Assembly: GCA_031216445.1 (NCBI GenBank)
Contig: CM062208.1
Location: forward strand, 3,810,001 to 3,874,000
DNA length: 64,000 nt
DNA from: Lateolabrax maculatus
Lineage: Eukaryota; Chordata; Actinopteri; Acropomatiformes; Lateolabracidae
Direction: 5' to 3'
Part shown: piece by piece, positions 36,610 through 48,600 of the stretch
How positions within the stretch are numbered: position 1 is the stretch's first letter
Layout of the letters: every line of letters begins with the position of its first letter
Position numbers and translations under genes: made by a program
The notes under the pieces: model-generated
Told to the model about the DNA's origin: nothing
Databases searched by the model: none
Seen by the model: only the letters and a program-made list of their open reading frames with translations

Positions 36610-39600
36610 TAACAACATAGTAATCTATAGAATTAGAATTTTAACAGAAATTTTCATTGAAATCTGGCCAGTAGCTGCTGAGAAACGTACGGATGAAAGT
36701 GCCCAACTGACTGACATCCTCTATAAAGTTATTACAAATATATTCAGGAATCTGCTTTCACTGTTTTATATTGCAAATTACTGAGGGTGATCATGAGCAC
36801 TTACACAAGATCATCTTGATTTGAAAAATGTCTCCATTAAGCATTATGTCAGAGTCCTTTAGTGCAATTTGGAGAAACATGGAAAGTAAATTGGGAAAAT
36901 GACAAAGGCCACAAAATCCCACTTCGTAGACGCTTCACTTGCTTTTACATCTTGATTAAACTACGCTGACCACTGCGTTACAGAGGGAGCGGTCAGCAAC
37001 TAATCTGACCTCCGAAGTGTTTGTTGGTGCTGCTGTATGGATCATCTCTGATGCTTTGCTCATAGAGTGGATTTGTGGGCCCTATCCTCTCCTCTGGCAG
37101 CCTTACAGTTTTGCTCAATCTGCTCCGTAATCCAGCAGGATTACTTGCAAAAAGCTGTCTGAACTCTCTGACCAGGTTGGACCAGACCTCCTCAACTTTT
37201 TTGACGGGACTAAATCTAAAATAGCAACGTCAGATGAGCATCAAAGATGGATGGATTGTTATTTGTTACTCTCTTCAATATAAAACAGCGTCAGACAACA
37301 TCACAACCAGCCACCTTAAAACGGTGTTCACATGCAGTAAACTATTAAAAAGCTGCGTTGGATTTTGCATTTTGTCCTCAATTATTTTAATTTGTTACCC
37401 AATAAAATGTCCTTAAATGTGATTAAGTAAGAGTGTCCTTGTGGTCTAACCATGTGATTGCAGTGGCCCTGGTTTGACTCCTGCTGGTGATGCATGCCAT
37501 CCTACATCTCTCACCAATCACTTCCTGTCAGCTCTCTAAATTATATTATTTTTAGTACAAATTATAATGAAAGATTGCCAAAACCATATAAAAAAAAAAA
37601 AATGTGATAAACACTTACATTCAAATAACTTGATGGCTTCTGTAAAATAATAAACTAATAGACCCTACATCTCTTTTTAATTAATAGATTTTTGGCATTT
37701 TATGCCTTTATTAGACGGCGCCAATAGAGAAATGACAGTAAACGAGGGACAGAGAGTTGAAACAAAGGTCCCGAGAAACACTCGAAGCGAGGATGTTGCC
37801 GTTTGTGGTTGCCGTCTTAACCCTTAAGCCACGGGGGGCGCGCCAACAGAACAGAACTTACTTCTGACATGGTTCTCTGCGCAGTACAACATATCTGCTG
37901 CATGGATGAACTGATAGCCAGATCCTCGTACACGCAGTTCAGCCTCTGTGTACCCCAGGACGATCTTCCCCCTGTAGAAAGAAGACCATGCTTCATTTTT
38001 AAAACATTGTTCATGGCACACGGCACATCTTACACCCATATCAAGTGAAAGATCTTCAAAGTATTACAGCAAAACAAATACACAGGAGATTAAAACCACA
38101 CATGCTATTTTAATAAGCCTAAGCATGAAGCTTCTCCTACATGAATGTAACATTAATTCCTGGTACTATTGCTTCAAAAATCAACCATCTTATCAAGCCA
38201 AGTGAGGAAACTGGAAGTGATACAGCAGAGGAGAAGACATTTTACATTAAAACATGTATGGAGTGTTTATGTGTATGTTGCATGCCGGTATCATTACTTT
38301 GCATCGCAGGCCAAGGGGGTGAAGTCCAGCTTGTGTTTGGTTCTGAAGATCATGTTCTTGGTCCTGATCTCCAGGATGGATGGAGGCTGCAGGGGAGTCG
38401 CAATGGCGAAAAGGGCGAGCTGAGGCGGGGTCTTTCCTCCGTTCTCTTGCCGTTGGTTCTGTCCATGCAGGAACTTAAGTCTGCCCTGGATGTTCAGAGC
38501 CTGTAAAGACAGGAAAATACATATAAATTCCTTAAAATGTGATCATATCTTAGAGACTGCAGAACCCCACTCAGTATGGTATATTTTAGGAAAATACACT
38601 CCCATGTAGCCCCACTACTGCACTGTACTGAAGCCAATGGCCTCCAGCATAGTCCAATTCTCTGCTGTCCATTCATGTGCTTCATATGCTCTTAGACTCA
38701 CAGTGTCCATCTCAATCATCACACACAACATAAGGTATTTAAGGTATTCAAGATGACAGTTTAGGGACGGTAGTAGTATTTCTATAATCTATAAGAGCTG
38801 CATGTGTCTTTGCACAATAGTGAAGACACATTTTTATGGAAAAACCCTTGTAGTGGGTGGGAGTTATTGGGTAGGAGTGGGATGGTACGTCCGTGGGAGC
38901 AGGTGGAAATGGTGGAAAATCTTGTGCGAGTGGACTATGGATTATATGCAGCCAATTGCCTGAATGAAACAGTCCCACACAGACCTCTACATGCAGCAGA
39001 CAGGTACAAGTCAAGTCAAAAGTCTCGTGTCTCATTATACCTTCTCTTTAGTTTGAATATTTAACCTACCAGAAAGCCGGAGGAGTTGTCCAGGAGGCAG
39101 CGAAAGCGGCACATAAAGCTCCTCTCCAGGAACGACGAGTTCTCTGGAGGAAGCTGTTCAGGGTTGTAGGTGACCACAGATGAGCTGCTGTCTGGTTCCG
39201 TCTCTGTTATTACAAAATATGTCAGTTGATATCAGCGACACTGACTATAAATTATAATCAGTTTAACTTGAAATTTCGGTGTTAAAAGCCCAGTGAACTA
39301 ACAATCCTCCTCAAAAATCTATTTGATCAAATTCCTCCTGAATCCAGCTCACATATTAAGTTTCACTCGGAAATAAATTAAATTATGGAAACTAAAGATG
39401 GTTTAACTGCCATTTCACTGTGACTTCAAAGATGAGTTTATACATGTAATGAAAGTAGCTTGAGCTGGACTTTAATGTTGCCTCATATCATCAGCTGACC
39501 TCCAACGTATGAAATGCACTTATGTAATGAGGCCTGGAGCTGACCCACTAAGTGACTGCATTTGTTGCAGTTGAAACGGACACTAAGTTTCTCAGCACAG

Positions 39601-42600
39601 GAGTCGGTGAGTTGTGTAAGGCCTGTGGGTCTTAGCCTAAACACTTTGCTCAGAATCAACGCACACAGACATAAGCATCTTAAAACCCAAATACAGATCT
39701 GGGACCACTTCACCTCATAAGCCACATTGAAGATTACAGGGTCATGTGACCTGACCTGAGGACGGTCTTATAGCTTAATGCCTAAACTGTGTGTCACTGT
39801 GTGACTGACTGATTTCACCAAACGCTCAGAGTCTGTAATTAAGTTGCAATAAATATCAGTGACTTGTAGGAACTAGTAATCAATGCACATTCAACCAATG
39901 TCTGCGTTGCCTCCAAAGATTGCAGTTATGCCCAATTTCCACAAAATGTCTGCAAGAGATGATCAAATCAAATGAATCCTTGCAAACATTCAGATTTATT
40001 TTTCCCTTCTGCATAAAATAATCAATGTGGAAAACACTATTAGGTACCAAGGTCAAATGAACTTAACCAACATCCTTGCAAATATAATAATGCATTGGTC
40101 TGGTGTGTTGTACATAAAGGGTTTCACTTCAGAAACCTTGATTCAGCACCACCAGGATCTCTCAGTTTTGTTGTGGCCTTAATAAGAGACTGTATATATT
40201 ATATATATTATCATATACAGTATATAACAATAGGAGAGCGTGATCACCTTGGGGGGAGTCCTGGGTAATGGCAGAAGCAGTGGTAGGAGGATTCAAAGCC
40301 CAGTGCAAGTTTCTCCTGAGCGCCTGCTGGTCCTCTGTATGGACCAGTTCATACACACTCTGGTGCATGACATCCGTCTGAGAAAGCAATGACAAGAGGA
40401 AGAATTTGCTTATGTCAAAGTAAACAAGTTACATGCTAGTAGAGACATACAGGATGTCGGCAAAATTATACACCTGAAGAAGAACTAGTAGGCTATAAGG
40501 TACCTAGTATTAACAATCCACAAAGCAACAAACCCATCATGAAAATATGAATCATAGCAGGTTGCACAGCCGTTAGCAGCATTTGTCAGCCTCGTCTGTA
40601 CTGAATGCTCATCATCTGCCTGAATAGTTTCAGTTTGTGACTGCTGATGCCCCTGCAGTTTGGACTCAATATATCCTCTTTCACGCTGCTATCAAAGAGC
40701 TGATATTATCTGACAGATGCTGCTGAGTGGTGTTGAACATAATTGAAATGACAAACAAACGGGTTGATATTAAGTCTCTTCAGAAAAAACTTCCCCCTTA
40801 TGCTCTTTTCTTAATGTGCTGTGATACATTGTCACGCAGAATCCAGTGTTGCAGCATAGGGAGAGCTTTCTAGGGTATTTGAAGATTGAAGATTTTGGTT
40901 GTGGTTGCTTTGGAATAGTTACTTGCTACAGTACCTGGGTGTGTTACTCTAATGTTTTTGCAGCCACAGAGGTAGTGCTATCAGTGGTAGTAGTTGTAGC
41001 AGCAGCCCCAGCAGTAGTCACATAGGCACATGAGTGTGTATGTATGAGAAACCTCCCTGTAGTGTGTACAAAAACATGAGTGCACAGGTGCACTGAGCTG
41101 TCCAAAAAGTCGGTGTGTGCTGCTCAGTTGAGCTGTGGGGCAGAGATGTGTTGTTCACTGCAGCCCACTGCTGTGACTGCTGGTTTATACAAAAGGCCAC
41201 GCTATAAATAGGTCAGGTCTTTTTGCCGTTGTTTGAGCCTCTGACTCGGCACCATGCGGGGAGCAGAGAAAATGGATCAAACAAGACCCCAGAGCCGCTC
41301 TCCCAGCAGACGCTGCACGCAAGCCGTCCAACCAGACCCATCCATAAATTCCTAAAATAGAGAATCTAGATGTGTAATATAATAACATAAGTCTCTATAG
41401 ATTTTAACCAGTCTGTGTTTACCTATGGTGGTCTGGTTTTGAAAGGGAGTCTACTGAGTGATGACTATGTGGGCGTGATTATGGACATATGAGAGAAAAG
41501 GTAGCCAAGTAAGCTCCAGCCCTATTCTTACACTGTTAACTTATGGATCCAGGGCCTACTTAACGTTTTGGAGGGCTCCAAAGAAAGGAGAGCCAGCAGA
41601 GGAAGTCAAACTGCTATGGCAGCTTGTCTGCAGCTCAGGCGACACATTCTCACTGTTACACTTTCAAAATAAAGCTTGTGAGAAACATTTTGCAGGAAAG
41701 GACGTTGTGAAACAGTTGCCGTTTGGTTAGATTTAGGCAACCCCGTCCCCACCCAAACACCCCGTCCACCTCCCTGTGCAGACTTTTGTAGAAGTCTATT
41801 GGACTACCTTGCACGTTCAAAAATGACGCCAAAGGGGTCCTGACCATTGACGCTTTGGGCGTGGGAACGGGTCGGCTCAGGAGAGCAGCACACTAGACAT
41901 TACCAAGCCACGGGTGTTGGTGGTGTATGACCTATGGAGACCCAGACCACAGGGGGGATTTCTGTGTCAGACTTGTGTCAGAGCGTCGAGACAATTATTG
42001 GGGGTGATTAGAAGTCAGAGGTATAGGAAAAGATTGGTTGTGCTACAATACCTGGTGGAAGCCCAAGTAGTCCTGGATGGTGTGAGAAGAGTAGAAGATG
42101 GTCCCACTGGCAGTAATAACCAGGACGAAACCGTTGAGAGCCTGTGGAACAAAAATAAAGATGCACACAGACAGTAAGCAGACACATTCTTTCTCGCTAA
42201 TACATTAAGCACAATTTTACCAACAACTTTTGGTTAAGAAAATGGAGAAACCACATTGTTAAACTTACTGAGCAGGCAACTGAGTGTTTGTTGGCTGCAT
42301 AACTTGGATGAAGGGGGGGGGGGGGGGGGGCAAGTGAGGAGGAGGACAGAAGGGAACAGAATTGGGCCAGTTGTTTGATTATATAGTCACAAAAGTCTAA
42401 ATCCAGCACAGATAAGGTGGTGTTATCACAAACTTCAGTCCTACAGTTAAAAAAAGGACTTTTATAATGCAATGTTAAAAATAAACTTTAACAAACATAA
42501 ATAATGTCAATGAAATCTGTCAATGCTTTGCCTTAATATTAACCTTTACTTTCTATTTCTGTTAAAGGAAAACATCATATAGAGTTTCCTCTATTTGTGC

Positions 42601-45600
42601 ACAGCTGCAGTTGGATATTCAGGTTTGTGATGTTCCACTAGGAAGGAAAGGAAGGAAAGGAAGATCTAGGAAAGGAAAGGAAAGGAGGGGACGAGAAACG
42701 ACAATGGAGAAGCATGTGAGGTGAAATGGAGCACACTCATTGTTTCTCTTCAAAGGGGAACAGCTGGTTCAACATTTCCACCTCACTAAACACACACGTG
42801 CCCTCCCCCGGTACGGTAACGTTTCATGAACATGCACACAAACAGACGTGTACCAATAAACAAACACACACACATCTGTCCTCACACAGCCACAAACATC
42901 CGTACGAGCACGGTCATCTCTTTCCTAAATCAGCCCACAGGGTGCAGGGATGACTAACGCTGGAGACGCCATGTTATTCTTCTTTATAATACACCAGTGA
43001 TTCACCACAATTATCTGCCACACTTCCTCCAGAGCAAACATAAACAGCCCAATGCCAAGGTTGAGTTTCCATTTAAACAGCCAGCGAACATTTAGCGAGA
43101 ATTTATGATATAAAGGTTTCAGCTTTTCAGTGACTCTTTCTATACTAGTCTTGAAATAAATTAACCGTGTATGTAATTTACCACAAAATGTGGGAACATT
43201 TAGGAAAAGTGCAAAATGCTCTGTTGCTGCTGTAACCCAGTGTGATGTGAAAGTCTGTGCAACCATTAGAAATGAGGCCATATAATACCAGATAGTCTAC
43301 TCGTGTGTACTAATTAACCTCCCAGCTGCGAGTGATTTGATTCAGTCATGAGTGTGAGCAAAAGAAGAGCGATGGATAAATAAATGAAGAAGCCAGTCTA
43401 TATTTCGTTGGAGCAGGTTTTCGATTTACAATTAAAATGAACTTAATCAAATTCTGTGTGTGTTTATTTTCAATAAAGACTGAAAAGTAAAAGCATAATT
43501 AATACATTCTGGCATTTTCCTCCATTTTCTGAGTCTGAATAATTGATACGCTCACAGCTCCTCTATAATTCACCACCGTCTGATGTGAAGAACAGCAAAG
43601 GATTTTTGGGTTTAGAAGATTTGGTTTCAGAAGTAAAGCTCACATTCCTGAGCCTGCGAACCGCTCGCTGTCCATCACCGACAATTACATGGAGGAGGAG
43701 GAAGAGGTGGAGGAAGAGGCCCCCTGTGGATCACTCACCCTCTTTTTCACCAAATGAGCTTTCATTTCTCATTACCAACAAGCTGGAGAAATGTAGGCTT
43801 ATCATAATAATGAAACCTCCCTGGTAGGGTCGGGGTATGGCGGGCTGGTGTGATGCACATTGGGAGGAACTGGACTGGAAAATCAATGACTCCGGCAGAT
43901 CCCAAAAAGATCTGGCAGCCAGCGAGCTTGCTCTCCACTCAATCATACATACAGTACAGAGGGCACCAAACCATGAACCAGCAGAGATTGTTCTGTTGGT
44001 CACCTTTTCTTAAAAAGCTGAACTGTGACCTGAAACTCCAGTAAAAGGTACAGATTCTCAAACAGAAAAATGTTCAGAGATGAAAAATGAGAAAAGAAGA
44101 TTTGCCATTTGGATTTTATTCAATCCAAATGTTGTTTGTCATATTATAGCTGATGCGCTGGAGTAGCTCTTCACAACCATGTGTAGAAAACCAGACACAG
44201 TATTCATGGTTAAAAGGAAAATCCACTTTTATTCCTCTTGGCTGTATGGCTTAGTTCTGTAGCTGTGGCAACATCACTACAACAGAGTTCTGTAGAGCAG
44301 CAACATGAGCAGTCAGATGGTCAGGCCACAAAACAAGACATCGGACTTTCACACGGGAGATCACTGTTTGTTTCCTCTTTCCAGACAACAACAGTCAATG
44401 TTGACTTTTTTTTCAGATTTTTCAACAGTTACTTGTAACAGTTTTGGCGACAGGTGATGCCATCCTGCCGATATGAGTGTCAGATCAATGCCCATATTTA
44501 AAGTGTCGTTCCAGAGGGCGTGGGGTTATTGTCATGTTGAAATGGGAAAGATCTTTCCGTACGCTGTTGCCACTAAGTTGGAAGGACACTACTGTCTAAA
44601 ATATCATAGTATTCTGTAGCGTTACGATTTCCCTTTTGTCTGAAACTAAGAGGACATATTTGGGTCATAATGTATCTAAGAAAACAAAAAAAGAATCTCT
44701 AATAAATCGCTATAAATGAAAAAAAAAGCACTGTACAGTCAGTGAGCACTTAGTAATTTAGCTCAACAACGTGAAACTGTTTATGCCATAATCAGATGAG
44801 TCCCAGGCCGAAGTTTTACCCATCAGTGCAGCAGCAGACTTGCTTGAATAAACAATAGACTAATGTTTCACGAGGACACAGCAGACTGTCCCAGACGTAT
44901 TGAGTGGTAAGCTGCCCTGAGCCTCTGAGCCTCTGTCATGGGCCTAAACAGACTTTGGGCACTTGTCAGGAAGAAAAAACCAAAACAGGAAAAAACTGGA
45001 AACACGAGAGCGTTCCAGACACACAAATTAAATCAGTGCAGCTGCCCAACAACAGTCTCAGATATTGAACCCACAATCCATTAAAATGTTGAAAAATAAA
45101 TGGAAAATAACAATAAATTCAGCTTTAACACTGACCTGCAGCAGAAGTTCGCCTTCGGGAATCTTGGTCTCCACCACTCCTGCTGTTTTGTTGTCGTCAT
45201 CATTCACAGCAGCTGGAGTCACTCCGTTCCGACTGTTCAGGGTGACTGTAGAGAGAGGCAGCGGGGGGGGGGGAGGCAGACGGGTTTTAGTCCTCTGATA
45301 ATGTTTGCGGAGCACTGCTGTGACTGTCAGATTGCCTTTATGTTTAGTACAATAAAGATGGTAAATGCGCGCCCGATCCCGGCTCTTTAAATATTCATTA
45401 CATGCAATCTGAAAGTTTAATTCACCAAATCCAGACCTTTTATTTTGTCTCTCTTGCTTACAACATTATTTCTATGACATCAGTGATATACGTTAGAAAA
45501 TAAAACACATTTCTTGTTTTAGTCTCCTGAGAAGTTCTGCACATGTGCACAGTCTGATGTACTGTATATACTTATCTAGATTGAAGTGAGTGAATATTCT

Positions 45601-48600
45601 TTGAGTCAACCTTCAACACCGCTGTAGTTCCTGATATTTCACTTTACAAACTACATTAAGAAAGTTAATATGCAACTCTTTGGATAATCAATTCATCATT
45701 TGTTTTTTTCCCTTGTTTCAGCTTCTCAACTGTGAGTATTTGTTTTCTTTGTCATATCTGAATGTAAAGTGAATATCTTTGGGTTTTGGATTGTTGGTTG
45801 AACAAAACAAAAAGTAATTTGATGTTGTTTTGGGCAATTGGGAGACATTTTGACACATTTTGGACCAAACAATCAATGAATTGATCCCATCTCATATCAA
45901 AGAACCCGTCATGGTCATCACACATCTTGTGTCTTTTCCAGAGATGCGTCATTGCCACATTAGGGCGAGATGAGGCGACAGTTCAGACAGCGTCACTGTA
46001 TTTGCAGCTCGCTGAGTCCGGCTCAACCCCCCTCCCCCTCCACTCTCCTATCTCTGCAGTCTCACCACCCCCCCACTCCACCTGCCCCCCCCCCCCCCCC
46101 CCCCGTCTCTGCCTCCCCGTCGTTCATTGGCTGGTGGCCCCAGCTGTTCTCATCCTAATGAGATTCTCCTTTTTTCCCAGCGTGACATCATAACTTTTTT
46201 TTCCTTCCATCCATCTCCAGCTCTGGTGCTCACGGCGTGTGAAGGGGTTTAAATAAGTTGGGGGTGGGGGGGACACTGCTCATGCAGTAAAAAGTTATGT
46301 CCATGGGATATGTTTTCCCAAAGTGGTATTTTGCATTCAAAGGATCAAACAACAATTATGTGCATGGGTTAACTTGTAAATAAAGCTTTTCATAGAATGA
46401 CATGTGCATCCTGAACAAGTGTAAACCACCACAAACATCACGCAGACATCTTGATTCAATAGAACTGGATTCAGAGAGATTTGAGCTTAAATACTTAATT
46501 TCAGGGAAAAGACATTTTTGAAATCCTCTTGTTTGCATTTTTACCTAAATGAGAAAACTGGGATATTAATCTCATCCCTGTGCCTTCACTACAGAGTGCA
46601 GAGCACTTTAAATTAAAGCAAAAACCATGAACATTGCATAACATTTAGTATTGCAATATAATATACAGTAAGTTTCTCTCTGATTACCTTCTTGTGTCCC
46701 TGCCTTAAAGGTAATCTGTTGAGTCTTTGACCACTAGTGGCACTGTAGAGCAATCTTTAGCAGCAGGTCTTTGTGTTGTTTATATCACATGTTCTACCAG
46801 CATGCACCTCAATGCATGGCACAAGCACTGAGGTGACATGACACATCCCTGCAGGTAGAAATAATGCACGACAGCATTGGATTTTAATGTTAAAGCTAAT
46901 GTTTTCAGGACATTTTAACCTGAACTGGACACATCTCATCCACTTCAAGAGATTAAACTGAACTACCTTATCGTCAGTAATCACTATTTGTGGATTGATG
47001 CTCTTTCAATCCGTTTTCCTCTGTGGAGCTGTAGGTGTATCATATGTATGATGATACAGACAAAAAAACCTACAATCTCTCTTGGAGTTTTACGCTCTTC
47101 CATGAAAGCCTACATGGAATTCACCCTGGTCTCAGTATATACTCTTGAAATGCACATTTTTATCCATCATTTTTGCCGAAACTACTTTTTCCCCCTATTT
47201 CTGTTCTGCTTTTAAACGATGATTCCCATAAAGTCTGTTTGTCATCCTTGCTGTACCGTATTACTGAATTGTGTATCTTATTCACTCCCTTCAGACAGAG
47301 AACGTCTCTCTTTCTGGGGATTTCTGGGAAATAGTTGCGTTTCTGTGTGCACGATTTACAAACAATCCGTTCCTGGCAAAGCCTGGACCCTGTTCCCAGA
47401 AGTAGGTTCACTGACTTATCTGGACATCTCTGCTGAGAAAAACTCTGAACAGTTACATCAGTTCATGTTCCAGGTTCAGGGGTTCTGAAAACTCAGTAAA
47501 GCTTCCTCCTGGAACGGATCCTGGAACGGATCCTGGAACATCAGAGGACCCTCTGAGTCGGTAAATAAAAACACTGGCCACGCGTATCAAATGATGCATC
47601 AGTTTTACACTGTTTGTTACTGTTGAAGTAGTTCTGAAGCAAACTGCCTCTTATTTGGTTACTTGAATAACAAGTTTAATGATTGATTGTTTAACTCCAA
47701 CTTTGGAGCTTCTCCAGTGTGAGGATTTGTCGACAATTTTAAGTATTTGGACTGTTGTTCAGACTAAAAACCTGTTTGAAAACTTCACTTTAGACTGAAA
47801 ACAGGACAAAAGATTATCAGCTGATTAATGGTAATAAATTAAATTGTTAGTTAAAAGCATCATAATTCTTTGTTATCTCTATAACATGAGGCGATGAGCT
47901 GCGGTGATGTCATGAGAAAGAGAGCAGTGGTCAAGCACATTAATCTCTGACCCCTGCAGAAGCACCGTGCGGCGACCCGTGATGACCTTTGACCCTGAAG
48001 GTGATGTGTGACATGATTGGGTGACTGGGTTCTGGGTCAGATCTTTTGTTGTCTGCAAAGAGGGTTAACAAGGAGTCCATCTAAGGGGGCGGGCCGGTGT
48101 TAGGCGTGTCGGAGCAGACACTGGACAGCATATGGACTTTGTGTGGGGAGTCCGACGTGGCTCGCACCTTCACACGAGACAGGGCTTTGGTTGGACACCC
48201 CTGACCTTATTCCCATAGAGACATCATCAACTCGCTGAGAACAATGCGTGACATAATCCAACGTATTGGTGAGGAAATGGCATGAGCAATGCATCGCATA
48301 TGCTGGATACGCTCGAGTGTGGTGTTTGTGTCCCACAAAGAAATGCAGGAGCAACTCACAGCACTCAGTCGGTGGTGCAACGGCTCCCAGGCAGCTTGTT
48401 TACTCATGGCCAACTGGCTGCTTCAAACATAATGTAATCGTAATGTCCACAGTTTGTGTCATCCCTCCTGTCCGCTGTCCCTTTGTCTGCTGTCAGTCTC
48501 CATGATCAACTTCCACGTATAAAAACCACAAATGCCAACTCCTGCTAAAACTTAAAGGTAGAATATGTAACATTTCGCATTAAAATGTCTAAAAACAACT

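Larger units (their letters stand above)
36344..37861 (-). other. AHR1 intron 8
   Basis: 1.5 kb holding two facing tRNA-type SINE remnants (37436-37545 forward, 37685-37845 reverse) and a 13-copy ATC microsatellite (36572-36610). No exon-like sequence seen. Confidence 0.75.

Noticed and set aside
37436..37545. A functional tRNA gene
   Set aside because: Only decayed A and B boxes are present, there is no cloverleaf, and the tail is that of a SINE.
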